DNA of 64,000 bases from Nostoc sp. LPT (GCF_017115165.1 NZ_JABXKF010000184.1:1-64000), one strand, 5' to 3'; counted from the first letter of the stretch, positions 27,391 through 37,923 are shown. Numbers and translations: made by a program. Notes: generated by a model not told the origin, from the sequence alone.

Positions 27391-30141
27391 ATGACAGCAG
27401 ATACTATCGCGACAAATACTTTTGCTCAGACAACAGAAGATTTACTCAACTATGAATGGCATACTCTGGGTGAACAAAAGGTTGTGCAAACGTTAGCCAG
27501 CCATCCGGAAGCAGGTTTGACCCATGAAGAAGCTACCAAACGACACCAGCAGATGGGTGCAAATCAACTGACTGGTAAAAGTGGAAAAAGTCCTTGGCTA
27601 CGATTTTTAGAGCAATTTAATCAACCACTACTATATATTTTGCTGACGGCGGGAGTAGTAACGCTGCTGCTGCGAGATTGGATAGATGCGGGAGTAATTT
27701 TTGCCGTCACCCTAATTAATGTCATCATTAGCTACATTCAAGAATCGAAAGCAGAAGGCGCGATCGCTGCTTTATCCAAAGCCGTCACTACCGAAGCAAC
27801 TATAATTCGCGATGGTCAAAAAACCCGTCTGGCTTCGACTGAACTTGTTCTTGGTGATTTGGTATTGCTGGCATCTGGGGATAAAGTACCTGCGGATCTG
27901 CGGCTATTAAGTGTGCGTGGCTTGCAAGTTGACGAGTCTGCCTTAACAGGCGAATCCGTTCCGGTTGAGAAAGCAACAGCATCGCTGGCTGTCGAAACAC
28001 CGTTAGCGGAACGAAGCAATATGGTGTACGCAGGAAGTTTCGTTAGTTTTGGACAGGCAGAAGGGATTGTAGTAGCGATCGCAGATGCCACTGAAACCGG
28101 TCGCATCTCGCAATTAATTGAAAGCAGCACAAATCTGAAAACACCGCTGACACGAAATATTGACAAGTTTAGCAAAAGCTTGTTGTATGTCATTTTATGT
28201 TTAGCTGCCCTGACATTTGCAGTCGGATTAGGACAGGGTGAATCTTGGATTGATGTTTTCAAAGCGAGTGTAGCTCTGGTAGTCAGCGCGATTCCAGAAG
28301 GATTGCCTGCAATTGTTACCGTCACTTTAGCGATCGGAGTTTCCCGGATGGCACGACGTAAGGCAATTATTCGCAAGCTACCCGCAGTGGAAACCTTGGG
28401 AAGTACCACTGTTATCTGCTCTGACAAAACTGGGACATTAACTGAAAATCAGATGACGGTTCAAAAGATTTATGCGGGTGGGCAACACTACACCGTTAGC
28501 GGTATTGGTTATGCCCCAGACGGTGAAATCCTAATGGATCAACAGCCTGTTGATTTCAATGCAGATGGACATATTGCTCTTTGGGAATCCCTGGAAGCAG
28601 GATTGCTCTGCAATGATTCTCACATTGAATGGGGAGATGGACAGTGGGACTTAGTAGGAACCCCAACTGAGGGAGCATTGATTACAGCTGCCAATAAAGC
28701 GGGATTGACGCAAGGGAATCTAGAGCAAGAGTTACGTAGAATAGACACCATTCCCTTTGAGTCTCAATTCCAGTATATGGCGACTTTGCACGAATTAGAT
28801 GCAAAGCGATCGCTCAATATCATTTATCTCAAAGGTTCTGTAGAGGCAATTCTCCAACGATGCGATCGCATGTTCGATGCTCAAGGACAACTCGTTCGTC
28901 TCAATCCTGCCGCAGTGGAGCAGGAAGTTGCTGGTATGGCAAACCAAGGGTTACGAGTGCTAGCTTTTGCCAGCAAAGAAGTTGCCACTAAGCGCTCTTT
29001 AAATCGCAATGATATCGACCGAGGACTGGTGTTTCTGGGACTTCAGGGCATAATCGATCCGCCGCGTGAGGAAGCGATCGCCGCAGTAAAGGCCTGTCAA
29101 TCTGCTGGAATTCAGGTGAAGATGATCACTGGGGATCATGCGCTTACAGCAACTGCGATCGCCCGCCAAATGGGAATTTGCTCGACTGAAGAACAGGTAT
29201 TTACCGGACAGCAATTAGCTCAGATGGATGAAAAAGAATTCGCCCAAGCGGCTGAACAAGGTATGGTATTTGCGCGAGTTGCTCCCGAACAAAAATTGCA
29301 TCTGGTGAAAGCGTTGCAGTCTCAGGGTGAAATTGTTGCCATGACTGGAGATGGCGTAAATGATGCTCCCGCTCTCAAACAGGCAGATATTGGTGTAGCA
29401 ATGGGCATAGCCGGGGCAGAGGTTGCCAAAGAATCGGCGGATATGCTTCTAACTGACGATAACTTCGCCTCAATAGAAGCTGCTGTGGAGGAAGGACGTG
29501 GTGTTTACCGCAACTTGCGAAAAGCGATCGCCTTCTTGCTGCCGATCAACGTTGGAGAATCCATGACGATTTTGATTGCCATTCTCCTGGCAACTGTGCT
29601 TCCCATCTTACCAATCCAAATTCTCTGGTTGAACATGGTCAGTTCAGTAGGGTTGATTGTTCCCCTCGCTTTTGAGCCAAAATCTGGACAGGTGATGCAG
29701 CAACCACCACGCAACCCTAGAGAAAAGCTTTTATCAGGTAGTTTACTTAAGCGCATATTAGCGATTTCTGTTTTCAATTGGGTGGTAATTTTTGGGGTGT
29801 TTCAATGGATACTTCAAACTACAGGCAATGAAGCCTTAGCTCGCACGATGGCGATTAATGGATTGGTGGCAGCAGAAGTCTTTTACCTGTTAAGCATTAC
29901 CCAGTTTTTACCATCTCTAGTTGTGAGAATCCAAGGTAAACGCACACCCGTAGCTTATGCACCTGCGCTCGGAATTGTGGCTGTGGTGATTTTACAATGT
30001 CTGTTCAGTCAGTGGAGCATGATGAATCAAGTGTTTGACACCACACCTTTAACACTTATCCAAGCTCTCATTTGCATGGGTGTAGGTTTGCCAGTGGTGT
30101 TTATAGCTCTCATCTTGCAGCGTTTCGATCCGCTCAACTAA
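27391..30141 (+). CDS. P-type cation-transporting ATPase (SERCA/PMR-like)
   Basis: A 916-residue pump. Actuator loop LTGESVP near residue 185, M4 motif AIPEGLPA near 300, phosphorylation motif DKTGTLT with Asp345, nucleotide domain KGSVEAIL and hinge MTGDGVNDAPALKQADIGVA are all present. Ten membrane helices are expected. M5 has LPINVGESM, like SERCA. M6 reads LWLNMVSSVGLIVPLAFEP: the SERCA Asp of VTDGLPA is Ser here, so Ca2+ specificity is uncertain and Na+, K+ or Mg2+ are open. The ATG at 27391 has GGAG 7 bases upstream. Confidence 0.92.
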   Translation: MTADTIATNTFAQTTEDLLNYEWHTLGEQKVVQTLASHPEAGLTHEEATKRHQQMGANQLTGKSGKSPWLRFLEQFNQPLLYILLTAGVVTLLLRDWIDAGVIFAVTLINVIISYIQESKAEGAIAALSKAVTTEATIIRDGQKTRLASTELVLGDLVLLASGDKVPADLRLLSVRGLQVDESALTGESVPVEKATASLAVETPLAERSNMVYAGSFVSFGQAEGIVVAIADATETGRISQLIESSTNLKTPLTRNIDKFSKSLLYVILCLAALTFAVGLGQGESWIDVFKASVALVVSAIPEGLPAIVTVTLAIGVSRMARRKAIIRKLPAVETLGSTTVICSDKTGTLTENQMTVQKIYAGGQHYTVSGIGYAPDGEILMDQQPVDFNADGHIALWESLEAGLLCNDSHIEWGDGQWDLVGTPTEGALITAANKAGLTQGNLEQELRRIDTIPFESQFQYMATLHELDAKRSLNIIYLKGSVEAILQRCDRMFDAQGQLVRLNPAAVEQEVAGMANQGLRVLAFASKEVATKRSLNRNDIDRGLVFLGLQGIIDPPREEAIAAVKACQSAGIQVKMITGDHALTATAIARQMGICSTEEQVFTGQQLAQMDEKEFAQAAEQGMVFARVAPEQKLHLVKALQSQGEIVAMTGDGVNDAPALKQADIGVAMGIAGAEVAKESADMLLTDDNFASIEAAVEEGRGVYRNLRKAIAFLLPINVGESMTILIAILLATVLPILPIQILWLNMVSSVGLIVPLAFEPKSGQVMQQPPRNPREKLLSGSLLKRILAISVFNWVVIFGVFQWILQTTGNEALARTMAINGLVAAEVFYLLSITQFLPSLVVRIQGKRTPVAYAPALGIVAVVILQCLFSQWSMMNQVFDTTPLTLIQALICMGVGLPVVFIALILQRFDPLN

Positions 30142-30282
30142 GGATATAGGAGTCCAATAGTGGTTTTATTCAATGCCAAATGATTACGTTAGAGCCGCAC
30201 GCAAATAAATTAAAAACTCCATCAGGACATTTTGCTAGGTATGATATTTAATCTGTAAGCATTTACCTAGTAATAATTAGCT

Positions 30283-31371
30283 ATGACCCAAAACTACCGC
30301 ATTACTCTACTCCCCGGCGATGGCATTGGCCCTGAAATTATGGCAGTGGCGGTAGATGTGCTGAAAGTCGTAGGGAAGCAATTTGATCTGAAGTTTGAAT
30401 ACCAAGAAGCCCTCATCGGTGGTGCAGCAATTGACGCTACAGGTGAACCTCTACCATCTGCCACTCTAGATACCTGCCGTAACAGTGATGCTGTGTTACT
30501 CGCTGCAATTGGTGGTTATAAGTGGGATTCCCTACCATCCAATTTACGCCCAGAAGCAGGTTTGTTAGGGTTACGTGCAGGGTTAGGATTATTTGCCAAT
30601 TTGCGCCCAGCGAAAATTTTGCCCCAGCTAATCGACGCTTCGACCTTGAAACGCGAAATTGTAGAAGGCGTAGATATTATGGTGGTGCGTGAACTCACTG
30701 GTGGGATTTACTTCGGTAAACCTAAAGGGATTTTTGCTACAGAAACTGGCGAAAAACGCGGTGTAAATACAATGGTTTATACCGAATCGGAAATTGAACG
30801 TATTGGGCGAGTGGCGTTTGAAGTAGCAAAAAAACGCGGTGGGAAACTTTGTTCGGTGGATAAGGCTAATGTATTAGAAGTATCTCAGTTGTGGCGCGAT
30901 CGCATCACCCAACTTTCTCAAGAATATCCAGATATCGAACTATCTCATTTATATGTAGATAATGCAGCTATGCAGTTAGTACGCGCTCCCAAGCAGTTCG
31001 ACACCATAGTTACAGGCAACTTGTTTGGTGATATTCTCTCTGATGCTGCTGCCATGCTCACAGGTAGTATTGGGATGTTACCTTCAGCTAGTTTGGGCGC
31101 TTCTGGGCCTGGTGTGTTTGAACCAGTTCATGGTTCCGCCCCAGATATTGCCGGACTTGATAAGGCAAATCCTCTAGCACAGGTTTTGAGTGTGGCGATG
31201 ATGTTACGCTACGGTTTAGACCAGCCAAAAGCAGCAGATCGCATTGAACAAGCCGTATTGCAAGTTTTAGAACAAGGCGATCGCACCGGGGATATAATTT
31301 CTCCAGGAAAAAACCTCCTGGGTTGCCGTGCTATGGGAGACTCACTCATTAAGGCTATTGAAGAAAAATAA
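30283..31371 (+). CDS. leuB: 3-isopropylmalate dehydrogenase
   Basis: A 362-residue decarboxylating dehydrogenase of leucine synthesis, converting 3-isopropylmalate to 2-oxoisocaproate with NAD+. Visible: [15 protein letters not shown], substrate-binding [25 protein letters not shown], catalytic Lys/Asp region [11 protein letters not shown] and [20 protein letters not shown], and NAD-binding GSAPDIAG. Length is standard. It follows the ATPase by 141 bases and need not share its transcript. Confidence 0.96.
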   Translation: MTQNYRITLLPGDGIGPEIMAVAVDVLKVVGKQFDLKFEYQEALIGGAAIDATGEPLPSATLDTCRNSDAVLLAAIGGYKWDSLPSNLRPEAGLLGLRAGLGLFANLRPAKILPQLIDASTLKREIVEGVDIMVVRELTGGIYFGKPKGIFATETGEKRGVNTMVYTESEIERIGRVAFEVAKKRGGKLCSVDKANVLEVSQLWRDRITQLSQEYPDIELSHLYVDNAAMQLVRAPKQFDTIVTGNLFGDILSDAAAMLTGSIGMLPSASLGASGPGVFEPVHGSAPDIAGLDKANPLAQVLSVAMMLRYGLDQPKAADRIEQAVLQVLEQGDRTGDIISPGKNLLGCRAMGDSLIKAIEEK

Positions 31372-31461
31372 TTTTGTAGATCAACTTGGGCAATTTGGCA
31401 ACCTTTGCTATAAGTTTCGGGTAAACTAAAGTGAAATCTAGCAATCAAATAACAGTCGATA

Positions 31462-31722
31462 GTGTACGCATTACGACAAGGTCAAGTAAATTTTACCGCC
31501 CCAAAGAACCAATCGCCTTTGATTGATCCTGCTGTAATCAGAGCTGCTGGGCAGATATACTATACTCACTGTGAAGTCCATCCCGAAATAGCTGGGCAAC
31601 CTTCCGGTGTAGCAATTAATCGTGTGACTCATCGAGGTAAGGTTATTTTTACTAACCAACCAGTTCTTTTACCTCAAGAGTGTTTTGTGCCCTTAAGTCA
31701 AATTGAATCGCACATGTATTAG
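31462..31722 (+). CDS. Conserved hypothetical small protein
   Basis: An 86-residue protein starting with GTG. The sequence YTHCEVHPEIAGQPSGVAIN and GKVIFTNQPVLLPQECFVPLS looks protein-like and beta-rich. I recognise no domain. It lies 90 bases after leuB on the same strand and ends where an STRR begins. Confidence 0.55.
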   Translation: MYALRQGQVNFTAPKNQSPLIDPAVIRAAGQIYYTHCEVHPEIAGQPSGVAINRVTHRGKVIFTNQPVLLPQECFVPLSQIESHMY

Positions 31723-31866
31723 TCATTGGTCATTGGTCATTGGTCATTAGTTATCGGTCATTGGTCATTGGTCATTAGTTTTCAACAAAGGACAAATGAC
31801 TAATGACAAAGGACAAAAGATAAACGACAAATGACACAGGACAAATGACAAAGGACAAATGACTGT
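31720..31866. repeat. TCATTGG / GACAAAT STRR hairpin
   Basis: Heptamers of tcattgg (31720-31775) followed by gacaaat/gacaaag heptamers (31789-31862). The two arms are partly complementary and could fold into a long imperfect hairpin. The block ends at the pilD start codon. Confidence 0.85.
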
Positions 31867-32694
31867 ATGGACATTTTGTTCGCCATCCCGGCGAGTGTAA
31901 TGGTCTTTGCTTTGGGTGCATCTATTGGTAGTTTTCTCAATGTTATTGTTTATCGCCTACCTGCTGGGTTGTCAATTCTTTGGCCGCCTTCTCGTTGTCC
32001 TAAATGCTTAAACCAGCTAAAAGCTTATGACAATGTACCAGTGTTCGGCTGGATTTCCTTAAGAGGGCGGTGTCGATATTGCAAAAGCAAAATTTCTGTC
32101 CGTTATCCCGTGGTAGAAGGGGTAACGGGCATAATTTTTTTACTAATTTTTTTGGTCTTTCAAGTTTCGACTTTAACAATAGGCTATTGGGCTTTTTGCA
32201 GTTGGTTATTAGCGCTATCACTCATCGACTTAGATACAATGACCCTACCCAATCCACTTACTCAGTCGGGATTAGTGGTGGGGATTTTGTTTCAAATGGT
32301 GGTTGGTTTTCTACCAGAGGGTAGTTTTGTGGCATTGGTAAATCAGCTTATGATGGCGATAGTTGGTGCTGTATTGGGCTTATGGCTGTTTGATGCGATC
32401 GCCCTATTGAGTTCAATTGCCTTTGGTAAAACTGCAATGGGTGCAGGTGACGCCAAGTTAGCAGCCATGATGGGAGCCTGGTTAGGCTGGAAATATTTGC
32501 TATTGGCTAGTTTTATTGCCTGTGCGTTGGGAGCATTAATTGGTATCGGTGTTTTGATTATGCAGCGATCGCGACAAAAATTGGGACAAAAGATACCTTT
32601 TGGCCCTTTTCTGGCTTTAGGAGCTGTGATTACCTTGTTTAGCGGCGAAGCCATTTTGTCTAGCTACCTGCGGTTATTTTTTTCAGCCTCTTGA
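31867..32694 (+). CDS. pilD: Prepilin peptidase / N-methyltransferase
   Basis: A 275-residue A24 aspartic membrane protease that cleaves and methylates type IV pilin-like precursors. The N-terminal GASIGSFLNVIVYRLP and zinc ribbon CPKC...CRYC (methylase domain) are present. Catalytic aspartates lie in LIDLDTMTLPN and GAGDAKLAAMMGAWLG. Seven to eight membrane segments. The gene begins a few bases after an STRR. Confidence 0.95.
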   Translation: MDILFAIPASVMVFALGASIGSFLNVIVYRLPAGLSILWPPSRCPKCLNQLKAYDNVPVFGWISLRGRCRYCKSKISVRYPVVEGVTGIIFLLIFLVFQVSTLTIGYWAFCSWLLALSLIDLDTMTLPNPLTQSGLVVGILFQMVVGFLPEGSFVALVNQLMMAIVGAVLGLWLFDAIALLSSIAFGKTAMGAGDAKLAAMMGAWLGWKYLLLASFIACALGALIGIGVLIMQRSRQKLGQKIPFGPFLALGAVITLFSGEAILSSYLRLFFSAS

Positions 32695-32825
32695 ATTGGA
32701 GTGGGGAAGAGGGAGCAGGGGAGCAGGGGAGCAGGGGGACAAGGGGGAATTATTGAACAAGTCTTTCCCTTATCTCCCCCCTCTACCTTGTCTCTTCTCA
32801 ATGCCCAATGCCCAATGCCTTTTCA
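32695..32825. repeat. Composite STRR block, copy 2
   Basis: gggagcag octamers, gggggaattattgaacaag, a pyrimidine-rich arm and atgccca repeats. Order and several blocks match 1028-1209, so this is a mobile or copied composite unit, not chance low complexity. Confidence 0.8.
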
Positions 32826-32837
32826 TAAGAAATATTT

Positions 32838-33074
32838 ATGATTCGTGACTGTAACCAACATTACCCCATCTACCTTTCACATTTTGATAATATTCAGCTT
32901 GTGACTTGTATTACCCTCTTAACGACGATTAACCGTTGGCAAGCGCAACTAGTACAACAGATGCTGATTGTTCAGAACCTAGCAATACGAATAATTGATT
33001 TGGGTGGGAGGGGGAGAGGATCTTATTTGGAGGTTGGTATTCTCATGGCTTTGTCACTACATCCATATAATTAA
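32838..33074 (+). CDS. Possible small hypothetical protein
   Basis: A 78-residue frame from ATG 32838. Hydrophobic middle (NIQLVTCITLLTTINRW) and a glycine/arginine stretch. No family recognised, and no clear ribosome-binding site. It could be chance. Confidence 0.3.
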   Translation: MIRDCNQHYPIYLSHFDNIQLVTCITLLTTINRWQAQLVQQMLIVQNLAIRIIDLGGRGRGSYLEVGILMALSLHPYN

Positions 33075-33287
33075 GTCTGCTGAAAAAAAGAGCAAGAGAC
33101 TTGTATTGGTATAAGTATTTTCGTTAAGCTGGCAACCAAAGATGAAAATTAAGGTCTGAATTGCTTAAAAGCTTAGTTTGACGATGTAGCCATTAGTCTT
33201 AATAAATAAAAATGACTAATGACTAAGGACAACCCAATACGGTTTGACATGTTTTTGACCTCATACCCACTTAAAATAAAATAAAAA

Positions 33288-34238
33288 ATGGCTAACAACG
33301 AAGAATCACGTGGTTTAAAGTCTCTATTTGATTGGTTTGCAAATCGACGGAAGTCAGGATCTACCAGCCTCGAACGCCAAGAACGTGAAATTGCTGATGG
33401 TTTGTGGCATAAATGTTCTAAGTGTGGTGTGTTAGCATATACAAAAGACCTGAAAGCCAATCAGATGGTTTGTGTCGAATGTGGTCATCACAATCGGGTA
33501 GACAGCGATGAGCGCATTCGTCAATTGATAGATAACAATACCTGGAAACCGCTGGATGAGCATTTGCGTCCAACCGACCCCCTGGAATTTCGCGATCGCA
33601 AACTCTACAGCGATCGCTTGCGGGAAACACAAGATAAAATTGGCTTAATAGACGCGGTTAGAACTGGTTTGGGTCAAATCAATGGTTTACCCATTGCCCT
33701 TGGGGTTATGGACTTCCGCTTCATGGGTGGTAGTATGGGTTCGGTCGTGGGAGAAAGACTCACCCGGATGATTGAGCAAGCCACTCAACGACGCTATCCT
33801 GTAGTTATCGTCTGTACCTCCGGCGGGGCGAGGATGCAAGAAGGTATGCTCTCTTTGATGCAGATGGCAAAAATCTCCGCAGCCTTACAGCGCCATAAAG
33901 ATGCCCGACTATTATATATTCCTGTTTTGACCAATCCGACAACGGGCGGTGTTACCGCTAGTTTTGCAATGTTGGGCGATATCATTTTGGCAGAACCCAA
34001 GGCAACGATTGGTTTTGCCGGTCGGCGAGTGATTGAGCAAACCTTGCGGGAAAAACTACCCGAAAATTTCCAGACTGCTGAAGATTTGCTCCAGCATGGT
34101 TTTGTTGATGATATCGTACCCCGTACCCAATTAAAGAATACCCTAGCCCAGCTGATTGCTCTACACCAGCCTGTACTAACAACACCTCACATGGTGTTGT
34201 GGGAAACAATGTCCTTGACTTCTACCGCCGCAGAATAA
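33288..34238 (+). CDS. accD: Acetyl-CoA carboxylase carboxyltransferase subunit beta
   Basis: A 316-residue subunit that, with AccA, transfers the carboxyl group from biotin to acetyl-CoA, the first step of fatty acid synthesis. The N-terminal zinc ribbon (CSKCGVLAY...CVECGHH) and crotonase-fold carboxyltransferase blocks ([53 protein letters not shown]) are present. Length fits. Confidence 0.97.
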   Translation: MANNEESRGLKSLFDWFANRRKSGSTSLERQEREIADGLWHKCSKCGVLAYTKDLKANQMVCVECGHHNRVDSDERIRQLIDNNTWKPLDEHLRPTDPLEFRDRKLYSDRLRETQDKIGLIDAVRTGLGQINGLPIALGVMDFRFMGGSMGSVVGERLTRMIEQATQRRYPVVIVCTSGGARMQEGMLSLMQMAKISAALQRHKDARLLYIPVLTNPTTGGVTASFAMLGDIILAEPKATIGFAGRRVIEQTLREKLPENFQTAEDLLQHGFVDDIVPRTQLKNTLAQLIALHQPVLTTPHMVLWETMSLTSTAAE

Positions 34239-34310
34239 AGCAGGGGGAGTAGGGGGAGATGAGGTAGTCAACTACTATTTGATTCCCCCTCATCCCCCTC
34301 ATCCTTTCCC
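34236..34310. repeat. STRR between convergent genes
   Basis: Purine arm agcagggggagtagggggag and pyrimidine arm ccccctcatccccctcatcc around gtagtcaactac. It can fold and separates accD from the MFS gene. Confidence 0.75.
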
Positions 34311-35726
34311 TGGCTCTTGAAGAAACATGAGTGGAACAAGGGCTACTAGTCGGAATAGACCTGAGAGGGCAAACAAGCCTAGTAAGCCTCCAGACTGAGC
34401 AAATTGGACGAGAAAGCTGCCTATAGTTGTGCCCAAAGCACCACTCGCTCCAGCAACGGCAGCTGCGATCGCAAAATAGATAGACTGATTTTTAATTGGT
34501 GCAATGTCCAATTGTATATTGTTGCTGCACAAGTCAATTGCCGCCCAAGTACCTCCAGTCAAGATGTGTAGTAGTGGCAACCACAGCCAGATGTCAAGGC
34601 GATTAACACTAATCCCCAGCCACAGCAATGGTGTAGCTGCAACCAAAATCCCAATACAGATGAGGATGGGACGATTACCTATCTTGTCTGCTAATTTTCC
34701 CCACAGGATAAGCATTAGCAAAGTTGCCCCCGCCTGAAGGCTGTTGTAGATAGTCACATAGCTGACATCTAAATTCAGCGTGTTGAGCATATAGAAGTTA
34801 AAAAAAGGACTGCTAAGGTTAACAGCAAGCGTCCAAAAGCTGAAATACAGCAGAAATATCAAAAAGTTAGAGTTTTTCCAGATGCTGTTAGCTGACTGGT
34901 CTTGTGGCAAATGAATTGATTGAAGTACCTCAGAAGATTCATCTTTTGTAACCTCTGATTGAATCTCACTGGTTTGTGGTGACTTGCCATAATAAGTGTT
35001 TTGCGATTGCGGATTCATGTCCACCTGGAAATACTGGCAACCCAATCCCATAATCCCAAACACAACACTTATCAGTAGAACTACTCCATAGCCTTGTAAA
35101 GTTCCCCCATACCAATGTGATACAACTAGACCAGCCATTGGTACGCAAACCAAATTAGTTAGACTAGCAGCACTATTGCGTGTCCCAAAATACCTGCCTC
35201 GTAATCGCCGGGGAACTATCATTGCTACCCAACTTAGCCACGATGCAGTTCCTAGTCCTCCCAAAAGACTACTGAATAGAACAATCAAGAGTGTCAATAT
35301 GACTAACTGGTGAGCATCAATCACTCCCCAACTGGTGCTGGCAATACCAATTACTAAAACCAGCCATAGCAGCCGACCAATTCCGTGTGTCCGAAGCGAA
35401 TATTGAAAGCGGCTGGTGCTGCGTTCAGACAAGTAAGCACCCAACGGCTGAATGAGATTGACCAACATGGGAATAGAGGACAGCATTCCAAATACCACTG
35501 GACTAGCACCCAATTCCACCAATAAATTGCTGAGTAAAATCCCGCCAGTTCCAAGAGAGTAAACCGATGCTAAGACAGAATCCGCAGTGGAAGCTTTTAA
35601 ACTAGTGCGAATAGTATCCTTGGAAATTCGAGAGTTTGAAGAGATTGCTGTTGGTGGTGAGGCAATCTGGGTAAATTCCAGGATCAGTGGTGCAGTTGTT
35701 TCAATCTGAACAGAATCCGTAAACAT
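34299..35726 (-). CDS. MFS transporter
   Basis: A 475-residue membrane protein with about 12 hydrophobic segments in two halves split by a hydrophilic loop (about 240-275). The MFS-type loop motif appears as GKLADKIGNRP and RRLRGRYFGTRNSAAS. An N-terminal extension of about 45 residues precedes the first helix. The substrate is unknown. It diverges from the sugar-binding protein gene across 177 bases. Confidence 0.88.
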   Translation of the reverse strand: MFTDSVQIETTAPLILEFTQIASPPTAISSNSRISKDTIRTSLKASTADSVLASVYSLGTGGILLSNLLVELGASPVVFGMLSSIPMLVNLIQPLGAYLSERSTSRFQYSLRTHGIGRLLWLVLVIGIASTSWGVIDAHQLVILTLLIVLFSSLLGGLGTASWLSWVAMIVPRRLRGRYFGTRNSAASLTNLVCVPMAGLVVSHWYGGTLQGYGVVLLISVVFGIMGLGCQYFQVDMNPQSQNTYYGKSPQTSEIQSEVTKDESSEVLQSIHLPQDQSANSIWKNSNFLIFLLYFSFWTLAVNLSSPFFNFYMLNTLNLDVSYVTIYNSLQAGATLLMLILWGKLADKIGNRPILICIGILVAATPLLWLGISVNRLDIWLWLPLLHILTGGTWAAIDLCSNNIQLDIAPIKNQSIYFAIAAAVAGASGALGTTIGSFLVQFAQSGGLLGLFALSGLFRLVALVPLMFLQEPGKG

Positions 35727-35903
35727 AGATTATGGGTGAAGTATCCTCGGATAAATCAGCTTGCAAAGGATTTCAGTATGCTTTAGTTAGCATCGCTGAT
35801 AATTTTTCGTTATTTTAGCTTGCAATTTTTAACCAAAATTTCAAATAATTAAGATATCACTCCTTAATAACACAAGGTATGAGCGAGGAAAGAGACGTAT
35901 TAT

Positions 35904-37169
35904 TTGTTTGTGATTAATAAAGGATTATTTAATTTTTTGGCATTGGTGATGGCGATCGCGATCGCCATTATTGGTTGTCACACCCTAGAATTACCAAGCA
36001 AACTCTCAGCATCTACCCCAGTCACCATTAAACTCAGTGGTTGGGGGGGCAATCTTGTTGAGCAAAAACTTTTGAAACAGGTACTGCTAGACTTTGAGGC
36101 ACAGCATCCAAATATTAAGGTCAAATATGAGGCGATTTCTGACCAATACATGGATGTAATCAAAACTCGTTTGGTTGGAGAAGCAGCGCCTGATGTCTTT
36201 TATCTGGAGTCGGTGGAAGCTCCTTTTTTGATGAGTCAAAATGTCCTCGAACCGCTAGAAGCTTACATTACCCCCGAATTTGACCTAGCGGACTTCGAGG
36301 ATAGCCTACTTGACAGCTTCAAATACCAGAACCATATTTATGGTCTTCCTAAAGACTATTCCACCCTTGCCCTGTTTTATAACAAAAAAGCCTTTGCCGC
36401 CGCAGGCTTGAGTAATCCGCCAGCTACTTGGGATGAACTACGCACTTACTCTAAGCAATTGACAGCCAAACTTAATAAATACGGCTTTGGAGAAAACCCC
36501 GACTTAGCACGTCAGGTTTATAAAATTAAAGCCTTTGGTGGGCAACTCGTTGATCAAAATAGTTATGCTACCTTTGCCAGTGAGGCAAGTTTACAGGGTT
36601 TAGAGTTAGTGATAGATCAGTATCAAAAAGACCGCTCCTCTGCTCAAAAATCTGATGTTGGCACAAACTCAGGTAGTGAAATGTTTGGTCAAGGCAAGGT
36701 GGCAATGGTGATTGAAGGTAACTGGGCAATTCCCTATCTAACCGAAACCTTTCCCCAACTAGAGTTTGCTACCGCACAAGTGCCTACAATTAATAATAAA
36801 AAAGGTACAATGCTATTGACCGTTGCCTACGTGATGAACAAGCAGGCACAACACAAAGCCGAAGCTTGGGAGTTGATTTCTTATCTCACGGGTAAAGTCG
36901 GGATGCAGAAGTGGACAGGGACAGGGTTTGCTTTGCCAACACGTAAATCAGTGGCAAAGAATTTGGGCTATGACCAAGAACCATTGCGATCGCCATTAGT
37001 AGCGGGTGTTGATTATGCTACACCGTGGCAAGTAGGTCAGTATCCAGCTGCGATCGTAAATAACTTTGATAACCAGTTTGTCAGCGCCTTGTTAAGGCAA
37101 CAACCATTAAAGCAAGCGATGCTGAAGGCAGAGAATGAAGCTAATCAGCAAATTAAGACGATGGAGTAA
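35904..37169 (+). CDS. Sugar ABC transporter substrate-binding lipoprotein
   Basis: A 421-residue family 1 solute-binding protein. The N-terminal membrane segment ends with lipobox AIIGC, so it should be tethered outside the cytoplasmic membrane. Family blocks: GNLVEQKLLKQVLLDFEAQH, APDVFYLESVEAPF, YGLPKDYSTLALFYNKKAF and GQGKVAMVIEGNWAIPYL. The start is TTG at 35904, or GTG two codons on. The matching permeases are at 40673-42414, separated by unrelated genes. No ATPase of the system is in the window. Confidence 0.92.
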   Translation: MFVINKGLFNFLALVMAIAIAIIGCHTLELPSKLSASTPVTIKLSGWGGNLVEQKLLKQVLLDFEAQHPNIKVKYEAISDQYMDVIKTRLVGEAAPDVFYLESVEAPFLMSQNVLEPLEAYITPEFDLADFEDSLLDSFKYQNHIYGLPKDYSTLALFYNKKAFAAAGLSNPPATWDELRTYSKQLTAKLNKYGFGENPDLARQVYKIKAFGGQLVDQNSYATFASEASLQGLELVIDQYQKDRSSAQKSDVGTNSGSEMFGQGKVAMVIEGNWAIPYLTETFPQLEFATAQVPTINNKKGTMLLTVAYVMNKQAQHKAEAWELISYLTGKVGMQKWTGTGFALPTRKSVAKNLGYDQEPLRSPLVAGVDYATPWQVGQYPAAIVNNFDNQFVSALLRQQPLKQAMLKAENEANQQIKTME

Positions 37170-37185
37170 GTAATCTTTCTTACCT

Positions 37186-37590
37186 CTACCAAATCACTTC
37201 TGAGTAGAAATTTCCGATCTCCTGATCAGATGTAATTATTGCAGCTTGATTACTTCTGGCTAGTGCGACGACAACTCGATCTACTGGATCTCGATGACCC
37301 CATTATAAATTGACACTTTCTATTCAAATATTTTGATCAATGGGTAGAATCTGAACGGTACTAGACTTTTTCAGTGTTACTACATACTCGTTAAGATTGA
37401 CTCGTAAATCTAGTTTTTTATTTTTAATTTTTATCGCAATTTCCCATATAGCTATGGACGGGACAAGACCATTTTTAGCCCTTTCCATGTAGTTGCACGC
37501 TTCTTTGGCTTGTTCAGAAAGTTTGGCTGGATCTAAACTTCACCAGATTAAGGCACAAGTGTCAAGGACTATCTTCACAATTGTGTCCAT
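37186..37590 (-). pseudogene. Decayed PIN-domain (VapC-like) toxin
   Basis: The minus frame from 37590 reads MDTIVKIVLDTCALIW, then a stop, SLDPAKLSEQAKEACNYMER, AKNGLVPSIAIWEIAIKIKN, then ILPIDQNI, two more stops, and HRDPVDRVVVALARSNQAAI with ITSDQEIGNFYSEVIW. PIN motifs are all there (LDTCALIW Asp, WE, HRDPVDR). Three in-frame stops and no frameshift suggest recent inactivation by point mutation. A short upstream frame, MKYFEDLTTSTTEEWTQL, overlaps its start and may be an antitoxin tail. Confidence 0.8.
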
Positions 37591-37698
37591 TCCTCAGTAG
37601 TTGATGTAGTTAAATCCTCAAAGTACTTCATGACGCTTCCTAACGAGAGAGGGATGAGAGGTGATAATAGTTATTGAACGAGTAAAGGTAACTTTGAT

Positions 37699-37923
37699 AT
37701 GTCGTATAAAGTTAGCATTGTTATCGAAAAAGATGAATATGGATATTATGCTTATTGTCCTGAACTTCCTGGTTGTCAATCTCAAGGTGATTCCCTAGAA
37801 GAAGTACAGGCAAATATTAAAGAAGCAGTTGAGCTTTATATAGAAACCTTGTCAAATTCAGAAAAACAGGTGCTTCAGAACAAGGAGACATTCACAATAA
37901 CCTTGGAGGTAAAAGTTGCCTAA
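37699..37923 (+). CDS. hicB: HicB family antitoxin
   Basis: A 74-residue HicB: VSIVIEKDEYGYYAYCPELP, GCQSQGDSLEEVQANIKEAV are the RNase H-like HicB fold. It neutralises the HicA RNase. Short forms without a DNA-binding domain are common. It overlaps the downstream hicA by 8 bases. Confidence 0.9.
   Translation: MSYKVSIVIEKDEYGYYAYCPELPGCQSQGDSLEEVQANIKEAVELYIETLSNSEKQVLQNKETFTITLEVKVA

Noticed and set aside
27816-28427. 203-codon minus frame inside the P-type ATPase
   Set aside because: Antisense shadow of a well-supported gene.
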